From Symbiodinium natans (lineage: Eukaryota > Sar > Dinophyceae > Suessiales > Symbiodiniaceae), in assembly GCA_905221605.1 (NCBI GenBank), contig CAJNDS010001546.1, positions 194,001-258,000 on the forward strand: DNA of 64,000 bases. The letters run 5' to 3'. Under the pieces are notes generated by a model, which worked only from the letters and a program-made list of their open reading frames with translations, was not told the origin of the DNA and ran no database searches. A program made the position numbers and the translations under genes. Below are positions 13,078 to 26,052 of the stretch, piece by piece. Numbering within the stretch: position 1 is the first letter of the stretch; every line of letters begins with the position of its first letter.

Positions 13078-15773
13078 CTGAGAATGTGAGGGTGCCAGCA
13101 GCTAGCGTTGCATTTCTGGGAAGACCCTGCAAACCTACAGCTACAGTCGCAAATCTCGGGCCCAAGCCAGATGACGTCCGTGGACTGCAGTAACAGATGG
13201 ACACCCACAGGAACCAGCTGCAGCCTCAGGCTCGGAAAGACAGTCTACTGAACTCATGGCCCTAGATTCACAAACCCTGCGCCCCAAGCCGAGGGCTACT
13301 TCGGGCCGGTACTCAAAGCTCCTCCGAAGAACAAACGGCTCACGGCTCAGAATTCGGAAGTTCCTCCCGAAGCTAAGATCAAGCATGTCCAGTACAAAAG
13401 GCTATGTATGGTTAAAAGTTGGAAGGTCGCAAGGCGTCAGAGTTGTGTGCTTCCCGAAGCCCTGGCCCAAACTTCTCTGCCTTGGCTCTGAATCCGCACC
13501 TGTGAAACGAACCTCTCCTGACCCATCCTACACCTACACACCATCCCAAATCCTAAACGTCTAAAAAATCGAACTCCTTGCAAAACACACCTAGTCTCCC
13601 CCTGAGCCCTTCCCCAAGAATCCTTCCCCTTGGAGTACCGGCCCCCAGTTCGTCACGCCATACTTGAGCCCGAAAAGAACACCCACGGGGGCGATATGGC
13701 GCAGCTTGTACCTCAAGGGCCACAGCCCCCAAAGGAGTGCTTTCCCTTAGCTGCCTTGGCTCCCTTCACTCAAGGTCAACTGGAACCGGGAATCTGCCGC
13801 CCACTCCCCTCACATTAGCCGGCAATCGAGAGCACGTGTTTTGGACTACCTTGCTGGGCTGTGCCTAAACCTCTAAAACGCGCCGGGACCTGAAGTGTGG
13901 CCCGAAGAGCCAAGACTTGGAACGGTCGCAAACGAAATGCCTCGGCAGCTTTGCAAAGGGCGCTCAGGGTTTTGGGGAGTCTTTTGATCCCCTCTTTGAA
14001 CTGCTTTGGATTTACCATACAAAAACACACTAAACACTACTAAGCCTCTCAACACCAACAGGGCTCAGGGTCGGGTTGAGAGCTTCGGTCAAATGGTCTT
14101 GAGATTGATAAGAATGTCTTTGTGGCTAGGGCTGGGGACGGAGATGAAACTTGAGATCGGGATTCAAGAGCCGTCGGACTTCATACAGGTTGCGTGCGAC
14201 AACAAACCTAACAATTCTGAACATTCTTCGCCCAGCAGACTCAACTGATGGAGACGCACCAAACACCTGCCAGCGGCAGAAGTCTTCAAAACCGGACTGA
14301 TATCCCGGCAGCGACCCCCATACGCCATACCCCAGACCTGAAACCTTAGCAGCTGGGGACATGAACCCGATGACGTTGACCGTACCAAGGACCACTGAGA
14401 CCAGGAGGAGCCTCGGTAGGAACTCTCAGCAGGAGGGGACCCTGGTCATTCCAGCGCGCTCGTCGCACACGTGCACTTTCAAGGTGTTTCAGGCTCGAGG
14501 GCTTATCTACTGGACTTCAATGGGCCCTGGCCAAAGTGTTGGCTTTCATGAAGAGCACGGCAAAAGAATCACCGGACACGAAGTTGCAGTCTGTTTTTAC
14601 ACTATCATGAAACTGGTGACTTGGCAGCCTAGGGTTTGTTGGAGAGTGGAGGATCTGGAGCAACGCATTCGGGGAGGGCTTGATAGCGTTTAATCGGAGT
14701 AGCTGAGTCTCTTTGGAGTACTTTGGAGGACTGCGCGGTGGCTTCGGTGGAGTTGGTAAAGCAAGGCTTGACAGAAGGCAGAGGAGGATGCTCACGCTCT
14801 GCATTCGCAACACACCCACATCAAGTGGAACTTCGCACACTCTTCTTAATGCTGGGTTAACTTGATCCCATGAAACTTTTCGCCAGTGCATGACACATCT
14901 CCAAACCGGTCTAAGCCCCCGCATAAACCTCAAAAACTCTGCTCTTCGAAGCTTTCTCCTCGAAGAAATGACATCAAACTGTCGAGACGCTGGAGGAACG
15001 CGGTGGCCATGGGGTATGGAAACCTCCTGAGGAGGCTGAAAAAGGAGCCCCTCAGATGCCCCACAAATGTCCATGATCTTGGGGGGAAGTTTGACGTCCG
15101 GGAACGTCAACGTCAGGCCCAAGCCATACTCCAAAACCATTAAACTCATAAACAGCCCACACACTGGGAACAGGCTGGGTAGAGCATCGATGGTATAGCT
15201 TTCTTGAATAAGCAAATCCCTCAGGTTTGGGATTTTGCGGGCTTTGGGTTGGGACCCCCGAAGGAGGGAAGCTCGGTGGGTTTTTGGGGCTTAGCAAGGT
15301 TTCAGCAGCGCCTCAGGCACTGGTGGCCCTCGCAAAGGCCCTGAGCGAAAACCAGCTTGTTGTAGATTGGAACTGCGGACACCTTGGCCGACCAAAGGGC
15401 AACGACAACACAGCTTTTGCGAAAATTGTTTGGGTTGCTTGTGTTTGTGTCGGACCAAGATTCGGGTTAACATACGTTTTTCATGTAGCAGCTGGATCTC
15501 GTACAGCCTCAACGTGTCGGTGCCAGCGGGTCTTTCGTTTAGGTCTTGCCAGGCCGGTAAGCCTACAAATGCCTGATGCGTTTGCAGACCAGACCCCACA
15601 AACATCCCCAAACCCTACAGGATCCTAAGCCGGCATCACTTCTTGGGCCTGTTGAAGTGCTGGCCTTCCCTTTTGAGAGGAAAGCTGCATGCAAAGGTAT
15701 GCTCCACTGCTTCACGAGGTTTGAAGTTTTAAGGGGCCCTGGAGGGGTCTAGGAGGGTTGGGTTCCGAATCGC
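13078..15773. other. No gene recognised
   Basis: This stretch holds several ORFs of 60-230 codons on both strands, none with family resemblance or clean exon boundaries. The 232-codon minus frame at 14517-15215 contains coding-like patches but no motif I recognise. No strong repeat is visible. Confidence 0.35.
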
Positions 15774-16208
15774 TCCGAAGCTGGTACTTTCGCAGCCGGA
15801 CATTGGCCACAGAGACCTTCAACCCAACTGACGTAGTAACTGTTGTACTCTTAACTAATGTGTCCCCTTCATTCTTCAAACAAAGATCAAAAAACCCGAC
15901 TCGTGCGCGGATCCTTTCGGAGCCCCAGAAGCTTGCTGAGAGGGCTTGGTGGGTTCTTGGCTGAAGCCCAATCCCAACACGTCGCTCACATCCCTGGTGA
16001 AGATGAATACATCTCTCCGAGTGGCAGAGAGGCAAAAAATTACCGTGGCGATCGCCACTTTCAGGCGCCACACAGCCCTGGCGTCAGCTTGGACCCAGAG
16101 GGCTGGCGTTGGGTTTTTGGGTCTTCGTTTCTGAAAGACGAGAGAAGGTGCAGGAGGTGCAAGCGCGGCTCTGGAGGTCTTCATGGTCTTCTGCTTCCTT
16201 GCCCAGGC
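15774..16208 (-). CDS. Candidate spliced gene fragment, unknown
   Basis: Three minus-strand exons join in phase. They are 16208-16170 (GC donor; LGKEAEDHEDLQ), 16087-15981 (GT donor; containing WRLKVAIATVIF and DVFIFTRDVSD) and 15816-15774 (GC donor; VSVANVRLRKYQLR). All follow an AG. The middle exon has a hydrophobic core and the last is basic. No family is recognised and neither end of the gene was found. A shorter middle exon with an internal 29-base intron is possible but breaks phase, so the single long exon is preferred. Confidence 0.3.
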
Positions 16209-16635
16209 CTTCCGTTGGTATCAGCACCATCAAGGATTGAGAGCTGGGCCATGATGCCAAATTGAGAAAAAGACTTAAAAAAAAGGGCTGCAGTAAAGTA
16301 CAGGGCTGGAAGGGGGCTCAGATGCTGCGAGAGGGGCTTGAGTAGGAGTAGGGTGGCGGTGGGTGGAGTTGGAGAAGACCCCGAGAGCTTTCTTTGGGCG
16401 AGGGCTTCGCTCCCTCCGCTCACCGTTTACAAGTCTGAGCCAGGTGAGCTACACGGAGCTGCGCGGATCTCTATGGGTCGAGGATGCCGTGCATGCCATG
16501 GAAATTTCGAGGACGTGCACGAAGGCTTTAGAGTTCAGGGCAAGCGAGGAAACATCTCGTCAATGATTGCTTATAACCTCCCTCGATTACGCCGGTGCAG
16601 ACCCCAAACAGTGAGAGACCGTGTGAGCCCAGAAG

Positions 16636-16815
16636 TCCAAATGCGACGAAAGTTCCGCATTTGGTGAACCCGTCGAAAAGCGACGACAGTTTCGCATTTG
16701 GCGAACCCAGACGAAAGCGACGACGGCCTCAGATTTGGTGAACACAAACCTCCAAAAGAGGAGGACGGTGTCGCGCTTCGTGAACCCAAAGCCGAAAAGA
16801 CGATGACAGTCTCGC
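16636..16815. repeat. Degenerate tandem repeat of about 40 bp
   Basis: Four to five diverged units share a core of TCGCATTTGGTGAACCC followed by a GAAAAGCGACGACAG-like segment. The units vary from about 36 to 45 bases. Confidence 0.6.
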
Positions 16816-18674
16816 GGACCTAGGCAACTGCGCGATTTTTGTCCAAAATGCGAGCAGGCGTTGAGAGAATCGCATGGTCCCCAGCAGGCCTTGCCAGCCC
16901 GGGCCCTCGATCTAGCCCCTTTCGCCGTGCACGTTTCAGCCCCCTAGTGTTACGCACTTTTTGGGGAGCAAAACGCACTCAAACTTTTGTCTTAACTTGA
17001 TTTGCCTGCTTGTTCTTGATCCGGCTAGTGGCAAAGGTCAGGGCTCTTGGCACTCGAGGTTCAAGGCATTAGAGTGCAAGCCAGGAGCTGCGAAGAGCTT
17101 TGAACCCTGAGCTTCAACGCTTGTCAACTTTAAGAATATACAACTCCAGGTCCTAAACCCTGAACCCTACAAACTCTAAACTCGGCAATGCTCTCTATGG
17201 TGATCGTCTTTTACCGGGCACCTGTCTGCCAACGCTTTGTCACACCGCAGCGGATCTGTGCATAAACGCAGCTGTACGCAGCTTGGGGAGATACCGCGAG
17301 GACGGCCGTGCTTGTTGGGCTCGAAAGGCCCCGCTTCTAGAGATGGACATACCCTTTTTGTGTTTCAAACGGTTTGGCTAGAACTCAGAACCGGGGCCCT
17401 TTGTAGAGGCTCGGCTTTTGGGCCATGGAGCCCATCTGTACGTCGCTGTGCACACCATATTTGGGAGACTGGTCTCAAAGCCACACCGCCTACACCGCCT
17501 AAACCCCCTAAGCCGTAAACCCGCTCGGGATGGCTCGTTACAAGGACCTCTCAGGGCGGCGCATCCGAGATGCTTTGCAAACCTGAGAGTGCCGGACGCT
17601 CTCAAAAGGGCTGTGCCCCGTTGCCGCTGATCGGCACCTCCCGGGTGAGTAGTGAGCATCACAGTGATGTAGCGTGATATGTAGCGTGATGTAGCCTGAT
17701 GTAGCGACTGTAGCGATGTGTGTGTCTCGAGCTTCTGCCGAGATGGGGGGGTGGGTACGAGTTGGGACTCGCAAAAAGCTCCGAGAACAGGCTGCCTCGC
17801 TGCTGTCGACCAACGACGGCGGAGGCTCCTGCGGTTCCAAAGAAATCCTGCTAAGAACTTGCGTACAATCGGACAGCGCTGGTAAGCGCTCATGACATCG
17901 CGTTGATTTTTTTGCACTTCTTTGAGCTTAAGATCATGCTCCGGGAAAAGCGGGTGGTGCTCCGCGAAAGTGAGCTGTACCGCCTTTACCCTAAACCCCC
18001 AACCTGCATCTTTAAGCCATCACAAGAACCATCTCGGACAAACTGCAGCAAAGCGGCGTGAGCGATGAGCGTTCGAGGGAGTGATTGCTCATCTAGTTTT
18101 CTACTTTCGAAGGTGCAGGTCTGCAGCAAAGCAGCTAGATTTGATGAGAGCAAACGCCGCCAGTCCCGTCTTTTCCAATCTTTCCCGACCCTTATGGCCT
18201 CTCGTGCCAACGATCCCACCATGGGGGTGCAGCGGTAGAGCACCTAGGGCTTGGGCTTTCGTGTCAGTGAGGCGTTTTGGACTCTTAGACTTTGCTGTTC
18301 CATGAGCCTGTGGAAATGCGGTGCAGGTTGTAGGCGTTAGAAAAAACAGTACTGCACTTTTTGTATGGCACACTTGTTCGTTGAAGTGTGCAAGGTATTT
18401 GAGGCTGAGATGTGCTTGAAAGTGTGAAGGCCAAAAAGCGATCGGTTGGGGCCGAGGCCTAACCGGCTGTACTGTAGCTATCGTTTTCAAGCCCGAACAA
18501 ACCTCCCCAGAGATGCTAAGCGAGGTGCTAAGGCAACCTCACCTTAAACTCCACAGCACCCCAACAGTGCCCGCTCCGTCGCCTCGGGCCGAAACTTTCA
18601 CCGTTCACTTCAGGGTAAGGAGTGCGGATGCGGGAGGCGCACTTCGAAGCTGAAACTGAGAGAAGCCGAGTGGC
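16816..18674. other. No gene recognised
   Basis: Nothing here can be assigned. A plus-strand segment at about 17775-17872 reads as a coding-like peptide ending at a GTAAGC donor-like site, but it has no in-phase partner and all other candidate exons are on the opposite strand, so I leave it unassigned. Confidence 0.35.
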
Positions 18675-18723
18675 AGTGAAGAAGGCTGCGATGTGCAGGG
18701 CCAGGAAGATGAAGGCCACGATC
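18675..18723 (-). CDS. Candidate exon encoding a membrane helix
   Basis: Between an AG at 18724-18725 (minus sense) and a GC donor at 18674-18673 the exon encodes IVAFIFLALHIAAFFT, a typical transmembrane helix. A second coding-like segment lies upstream on the same strand at about 18890-18940 (VDWCDDAWLSFQ), but I could not fix its boundaries. It is probably part of a membrane protein gene; family unknown. Confidence 0.3.
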
Positions 18724-20998
18724 CTTCGGATTTCGAACTTCGAAAAAATCGCCGTCCGCTGGCTTTGCCGGAAAGGTCCATCTGAGAAATCCATGCCGGT
18801 TTGCCCTGAGGTCTCAGGGATTGGCAATTTCGCTCAGGATGGGGGGACTTTTCTCGGTGTTGCCTCTTTCAAGCAGTCTGCAGCCCAAACACATCTGGAA
18901 GGAGAGCCAGGCATCGTCGCACCAGTCAACCTTTGTGCTAATGCCATGTCCAAAGTTGCAGAAAAAGTTGTGTGGATTGCAAGTTTTGGGTTTCATTGGA
19001 CAAACTGAGCCTTCCCCATACTTAACACGGCACTCAAGATGCTGCTCCGAAACCTTGGGAAACTTGGAATTGAAAGCTGGTGTGGAAGACGATCCGGTTG
19101 ATCCAGGCTTGGGACCCTAGACTTACAGCGAACGTTGGCCGAATGAACAGAAAGCAGAGCAGAGCTTTCTTGAACTGAACTGCGATGGCTCAACCTACGC
19201 CCAGCGTTTTGCTGAATCATGAAGCCCTCATGAAGCCCTCATCAAGACAAGGCAACCTTTTGCGCGCGCCCTCAGAAGGAACACGGAATCATTGTCCCCC
19301 TACGCTCAGCACGGAACCTTGAAAGCGCCATGTGGGCATTCGCCGCCCAACGGCCCGGAGATCTGCAGAAGAGGCGCAACAAAAGAATGACAAGGCTCTC
19401 ACAGAAAGGCTCCCACACGCTGACTCATACTGCCGCAAGCCAAAACATCCAACGAACATTCGAAGATTCAGAAGATACGGGATTTGACATACCAATGTGT
19501 GAAGAAAGGATGTGAGAGTTCGAAGCCGGGGCGAGCGAAGATGCTACAAAAGGGCTTTAAGAACATTTTTCTAGTAAGACTACCAGAGCATTCAGCGGCG
19601 GCCCGAAACCATGCAATCCACACCAAAGGATTAGAGCCTTTTGATTCGGGGGGCTTCTTGGTGTTTGTTGCTGCTGATGAGAAGGTACAATAGGATGTCC
19701 GGGGCATCGTTTCTCTTTCCTAGACGTTTGAGCTTTCATGCCCGCATTCGGCCTTCGCAACTCGAATCTCAAGCCCAATGCCCCTTACAAGAAGGGCCCA
19801 CAAGAGGCACAAGAAAGCTGGGGAAGGCTGAGGGCGGGGAGTTCAAGGGATCAGTAGGATCACACTAGGATCAGCCTGGGGGCGCGTGGGGCCTAGGCAT
19901 GCTTCGAGCCGATCCAGGCATCTCATGAAAGCGCCCTGCTTGTGGATTCCGAAAAAGCACTCAGCACGGTGTCCTTGAAGATGGTGGGTATGAGCCCCTC
20001 CGTGTCAGACCTGCGCCCGACTCCGCTGGAAAGGATCCCCCTTCACCGCCTTCACCGCCCTTTGGTCAGGACTCGCAGGGAGCGTTTGAGGACGAGATCC
20101 GTGCACGATCCCAGGCCTTGGGATGCCCAAAAGCGCCCCGCGGCATTTTTCGTTACTTAAGCGTTCCCCTCTGTGCTTTCAGAAAAGCGCCCTCAACACA
20201 CTTCCCCGCAACATCTCTCCCGCAAGCAAGCTGCCCCGCAACATCTCTCCTCACCCCAGAACGCCGGAGGCTGTCGGGTCAGGCTCCGTAGGCTCTATCG
20301 CAAGGCACCTGTAGAGCTGGAGCAAGCTCACGCCGCCACCGAATAAGTTCCTCAGAGAGATTTGGGGTGTTTGACAGAGGCATTACAGGAGAGCCCTTTC
20401 AGTGGGTCTTGGCGCCGAAAGGTCACAGCACGCGCTCATAAACTCACGTCACAAAATCAACAGTGTCTAAGTGTTCCAGTTTGGTGTAGCAAAGAGGTCA
20501 GGATATGGCAGAGGTCAGATGGCAGAGGTTCTCGGTTTTGGGAAAACACGCACAACTCTGCTTTGTTAAAGAGGGCGGGCGCGCTGAGCTGAGAGAAGTG
20601 TTTTTGCTGTTGGGGGGGGGGGGGGGGGTGCCTTGGATGCTTAACGTCTATTCTGTGCGTGCTCTTTGTTTTCTTTGTTTTCTTCGATTCTTCCCGAAAA
20701 ACCTCTCTGAAATTTGGCTTCAACGCGGAAGGCGTTCTATCGGATCGCTTTTTGGCGAAAGAAGCCGTGCACAAAGAGGAGACGGTCAACGGAGGAGGGC
20801 CGGACGGAATGAATTTTGACGGGAGGCCACGGAGACGACACGGTCAAGGGAGGGGGGTCGGAACATTTTGCTGGGAGAGGGGCGTGGCGTTGGGAGGCGT
20901 GGACCATGCATGGATGTGTGGTTGACGGCCGGGTTCGGGGGGGCAAGGAGGGGGGAGTGCGGATGGGGAGCGTGACATTCGGTTCAGTGTGTGATATT

Positions 20999-21140
20999 CC
21001 GCCCTCCGCGCCCTCCGCGCCCTCCTCGCCCTCCGCGCCCTCCTCGCCCTCCTCGCCCTCCCGTGCCCTCCGCACCCTCCGCGCCCTCCGCGCCCTCCGC
21101 ACCCTTCGCCCGCGCCCTCCGTGCCCTCCGTGCCCTCCGC
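20999..21140. repeat. GC-rich 9-bp minisatellite (CCCTCCGCG type)
   Basis: About 15 imperfect copies of a 9-base unit, CCCTCCGCG with variants ending in TCG, ACG or GTG. Because the unit length is a multiple of three, frames on both strands stay open, giving artefactual Pro/Ser/Arg and Glu/Gly frames. Confidence 0.85.
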
Positions 21141-22259
21141 GCTCCCGCCCAGGACACACTGTGCTGATGCTTATAAGGGTGCATTGCGTCTATTCTGCGG
21201 GTGCGTTGCGTCTGTTCTGCGGGGGTTTCCTTTGTAAAGTATTCGTTCACAAGGCACGCACGTGCAGCATAGCCTCTAAGTGTCCATCTTACGGGGGGGG
21301 GGGGGGGAATCAGAGCACTGCACTCACTGAAAGCACTCAGAGCCCTCAGAGCACTCAGAGCCGCGAGCCAAGCCTTTTGAGTACAATAGAGCTGTGAGTG
21401 GTCGTGGGCTGTTGTTTGCCATGAACTAGAGCTGTGAGTTCACGGTGGTGTTTGGCAAGTGTGGGTCCCTTCTTGTGGCTTGCGCTGAAGGTTAGTCGGG
21501 GGGAATCCAGCGGAGACACCTTGAGTAGGGCATGCTGGGGTCTCTCGGCAATCGGCAGAACAGGCTTTAAGGGCACATCGGAAGGCGTCGGAAGGTCAAG
21601 CAGTGTCGCAGGAAGTCTTGCTCTCGGTTTGGGCTACAGCCTACAGCCTATCAGGGGGAGCCCCCTCTCTGGGCTTTCTAGGCTTTGCGACGAAAGGGCA
21701 ACAGGTTGAAGAAGTGCCAGATGGCCAGAAAGGGCCACACCTTCAGGGAGGGTCAGCGATCCCATGGAAGTTTCTAGCGGCAGAGCAGAGAAGTTTTCCG
21801 CCGCGGCTTCTAGCACTTTCCTCTTTGCGCCGACACCTGAGAACTTATTGCAGGGAGTCTCTATAGGGTGCCCACATGCCTAGGTCGAGAGCACTTGCTG
21901 AAAGAACCCCCCGCCCGTAGTAAGGTTTTTTCTAGAAATCACTGTGACCTCCTTCGACAAAGCAACACCTCCATCCCGGGGACAGGATCAGCCCCGTTTC
22001 ATGCCACGCCATCTGCCGCTTAAAGGGGAAATGTTTTCCCCATAGCTACAAGTTGGGTTGTGGGGACTCGTCTAGCGGCTGTCGAAGTCGTTTGAAGTGC
22101 TGGAAAGTACACCGGCTAGGGCAAAACCTAAGGACGCTTTGAACAAAATGAGAGCTCTGCTGTTTGGAAAGACAGCCGGGGCAAGAACTTGGTGCCAATG
22201 GTACAAGCTACTTGGCGCCGGCATGTCAAAACTTCAGCCGGCATGGCAAGAACGCAGGA

Positions 22260-22420
22260 GCAAGAGAGAGAGAGAGGGAGCGAGCGAGCGAGCGAGCGAC
22301 AGAGAGAGATAGAAAGAGAAAGAGAGAGCAATAGAGAAAGAGAGAAAAAGAGAGAAACAGAGAGAAAATGATAAAGAGAGAAAGAGAAACAGAGAGAACG
22401 GGAGAGAGAGAGAGAGAAGG
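22260..22420. repeat. GA-rich microsatellite
   Basis: Purine-rich GA/GAAA/GCGA repeats on the plus strand. It generates Ser/Leu frames on the minus strand and Arg/Glu frames on the plus strand that are not genes. Confidence 0.85.
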
Positions 22421-23518
22421 TTGCCGAAGGTGTTTGGGGGATTTAAACAGGTTGATGTAAGACCCAGCAAGTATCTGAGAAACCCTCAAAAACTGAACCA
22501 TCAAGGTGTGTGGAGGGCTTGAGGATTGGATTTAGGGGCCTCCCCCCAATCTCTTCCCTTCTCGAGGCGCCTTCGGCCTTGCGTTTGGCCTGTCCGCTCT
22601 GTCCGCGAGCAGGTTGGCCAAAGCCAGGATCAAGCTGTACACGGCGAACAAGTAGAGGTTGGTCACACCTTCTAACACACCACTAACTCCTCTCTCCTCG
22701 CCATCTTAGGCTGTGTTTGAGGACTCCAATCCCGAGTGACAGACCCACAGATCTGCACACCCCTAGAATCCAGACACAGTGGCGGATGAAAGTTTAGAAG
22801 CCTCGTGATTTGAGGCTGCGCACTCTTTCGACCTACAAGGGTTATGCAGCAAACTTCTAGGGTTGATGTGTGCACATTGCTCGACCCAGGGCAGGAGCGA
22901 AGGACGGCAAATCCCTGAACTAAACACAATCATGCCATGGCAATTCAGAGGCATGTCTGGGTCAAGCGGATTGGGGATGGCTTGGGTTTCTTGTCTGTGG
23001 CTGCCGTGCACAGCACCCTCGAGGGGTGTACCCCTCATCAAGACAAAAACCATCTAAGGAATCTAAAGACCTCCAAACCCTAAACACTATCCTAAAACTA
23101 GAACCCCATGAAGACTTGCAAGGTTCCTGTTCGAAGCCCAACGTCTTCCCAGTTCGGCACTGAGCAGCTGTAGTTGGAGAGGAAAAACACGCAGCAAAGC
23201 AGGATGACTATCAACGAGATCAGCGACCTCATTGACTCACAGTCTGCAAAGCAAGGCTTGGCTGTGCTGGACGTCCGCTTGTAGGATGTGTGTTGGGTCT
23301 AGGACGTCCTTGGGTCCTTTCAGTTCTTACATCCCCGAGGACTCCGATAACCCGCAACTCAACACATGCATCCGAAGCTGGGACCGGAAGCTGAGCGATG
23401 TTTTGCTATGTCAGTATGGATTCGGAATTTGCATAGAGTCATAGAGGTCTGCCAGTACAACCCCGCATCTGCAATGAGCCCTGAACCCAAACCAGGTCCA
23501 GCGAGTGCAGGGATGTGC

Positions 23519-23662
23519 AAGGGGATGTGCCAGGGGATGTGCCAGGATATGTGCCAGGGGGATGTGCCAGGGGGATGTGCCAGGGGGATGTGCAAGGGGA
23601 TGTGGATGTGTAAGGGGATGCGCAAGGGGATGTGCCAGGGGATGTGCAAGGGATGTACAAGG
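23519..23662. repeat. GGGGATGTGCCA-type 12/13-bp minisatellite
   Basis: About eleven copies of GGGGATGTGC(CA/AA) spaced 12 or 13 bases apart. The apparent Cys/Met/Gly-rich (plus) and His/Pro-rich (minus) frames come from the repeat. Confidence 0.85.
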
Positions 23663-26002
23663 GCCCCGGCAGCGGCTTGGCCACCGTGCTCCTCGCCTCA
23701 TCTGCTAGCGGCGACCCTGTCAGGGAAACATCGGACGCCCCCAACCACCACCAGTTGAGAGGGTTGAGCGGCTCTGGGGCTCAGAGCGGCTTTGGGGGAT
23801 GGGCTCTGGGTAATTGGAGGGCGTTTGGAGGTTGTGGTATGTGGGACGCAAAAGAAAAATGGCACTGAGGGCTCCACAAAGTTTGACAAATTTGAAGCGA
23901 ACGAGATGCGGGGTTCAGGAGGAAAGAGAGATAGTGCGGGGCTTGTTTGCTAACCCTCCGAGGCTCACGTGCCCCTCGGATCAGCTGCCATGGGCTATCT
24001 TTCATTAAGCAACGCATGCCATGCTGCTGCACGGGAAACACTGAGGACTGCCTCAGGACCCCATACGTTTGCAAACTCCCTCCAGCATACCGGGCCAACT
24101 TGGCAATCCTCAAAAGCAAAGGCCCAAGCCTCAACTCTCTCGACCCTCCTTGAGCCTGGCCGTCGCGCGACGGCCAGGAGCGCAACAGGCGCCAGGCAGG
24201 TAGCGAGAACCGCCACTGCGGGCAGAACCTGGGTGTCTTGACGTCTTGTCGGGTTCTTGGGAGGCGTCTTGGATTCAGGGTCAGGGGGTCTGAGGGCTTG
24301 GTTTCAGAATGACTCCGCGGAACCTTCACGCGAACTTGAGGGTCTTTAAACCGTTCCAATCTCCGTTTTCTCCACCTGCGCCATACCGAATCTGGACCTG
24401 GGAAGGTTGGCGACTCTGTGACCTAAGAAAGGGCAGAACCAAGGGAACGGAAAATATTGGGCACAAGGATCTACACCCCGAACCCATCTCAAATCCCAAA
24501 CCATCCCGGTGGGTTCACTATCGAGATTGTGTATGGTTTTTGTTCGAGGTTTTGTGTTTTTTGGTGGAGGGTAAAAAAAGTTTCGGGAAGGAAATTTGAA
24601 GTACGTTGCATTTGCGACAGTCCCACGGTAAGCATTTCGCCTTTCTGCACATGTTCCCAGGCTTAACATGCAGAATTCTATCCCGATAGTATCCCCTCAT
24701 GAAGCCACAATACTACTTGGGAGGCTACATCCTGAATGCCGGGCTAGTCGGACCAGGAGTAGGCCCTCATTCCCTTATTTTGGGGTTTAGGTTCCCTTAC
24801 AAGCCCAAAACAAAGACTGTTTATACCTAGGTTACTCTTGGGTCTATAGACCCTGGAGAGGTTTAGGCTTCAACCCTAAATCCATTAAGTGGGGTGGGGG
24901 GGTGGGGGGGGGGGTGGGGGGGGGGGGGGTGGGGGTGGGGGGGTGGGCGGGGGGGGGGGGGGGGGGTCTGGACCATGTTGAACAACAAGCAAAGAAACGA
25001 AAGCAGAGTCTACGAGGCGGCCAATGCGAAATCATGCGAAAACCGTGCGCAGGCCACGTATTCAGGCAGCCCTTGTGGAAGTGGAGCAGTGGGCAGGGCG
25101 CATGGTGAAGCATCAAAATCTACGACTCCAAAACAGGGCCGACATCCCCGCTGGGGCTTCCACAAAGTGCAGCGTCGACTGTTGGGCACTCGTAGTGCTC
25201 ATAGCTCGAAGAGCTCAAATAGCTCAATGGCTAGTGCTGTGGGATGCTGTGGGCACGATGTCTCGAATTTGGGGCAGTGTCAGTCGCAAGGCTTGGGCTC
25301 ATCTTGGGCAAACGGAACGAACCCTGCGCTTACAGGACACTCAACGGACAGGATGCGGACCCTCAATGGCTAAGCCCAAGCGACACTGAACTTTAGGAAT
25401 TGTAGGTCATGTGCGCCATGAGAGGGTAGTCGTCTGAGCGTCTGCAACTGGGTCCGGCAAGGTCTGGCAAGAGCTGCAGCTGAAGATGCAGCGGCATTGA
25501 CCATGCATTCCATGCATTCCATGCATTCCTGAACAAAGATGTCGAAGCCCATATGGTTGCGCGGGCTGATTTGAGGGAGCAGGGGGACCTGGCAAGCAAG
25601 CACAACTGCAGATATACCACCCTTCCGTACGCCTCTTGGCCAGCGCTTTATGAAGACTCTAAAGACGCTACTTCCAAATCGCACTCGTGGCCCCACTGGT
25701 CCGACAAGATCTGGCGAGGATTGTGCTTGTGCAGCTGAATTCTAGTTCGGAGAGCTACGCTGTTGGCAAGCTTTTGCCCATGTACACAACAGCACAAGTG
25801 TCAGCAGCCTCACCTAGCAGTGCATTCATTGCAGGAGATGCGACGCCTTAGCCTGTGTATCGTGGTGCCCAGCGGGTGAAGGATTCGCTGCTCAAAAAGC
25901 CTTGCGAAAGCTTTTGTGCGGGGGGAAGGTGGGGATTTCCTGAAACCTTCGGCTCCACGATTTTCCAGAACTACTCTGGGCTTCCGACTCTGCAGCCTTA
26001 TC

Positions 26003-26052
26003 CCAATGATAATGATCGCGTTAACCAGGGCCAAGCCAGCCCAGCGGGCGCC
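26003..26052 (-). CDS. Candidate exon encoding a membrane helix
   Basis: After a CCACAG acceptor the minus strand encodes GARWAGLALVNAIIIIG, a hydrophobic helix, ending before a possible GA donor at 26002-26001. The frame stays open further (RLQSRKPRVVLENRG), so the exon may be longer. No partner exon was found. Confidence 0.25.

Larger units (their letters stand above)
18724..26002. other. Gene-poor interval with several simple repeats
   Basis: No supported gene. Repeats present: G run 20612-20628, CCCTCCGCG minisatellite 20999-21140, G run at about 21294-21307, GA tract 22260-22420, 13-mer minisatellite 23519-23662 and a G/T-rich tract 24893-24966. A short minus-strand frame from ATG at 23232 has a very hydrophobic start (MRSLISLIVILLCCVFFL) that could be a signal or anchor exon, but nothing connects to it. 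Confidence 0.4.

Noticed and set aside
17775-17872. Plus-strand coding-like segment ending at GTAAGC
   Set aside because: No acceptor or partner exon, no family resemblance, and opposite to all other host genes.
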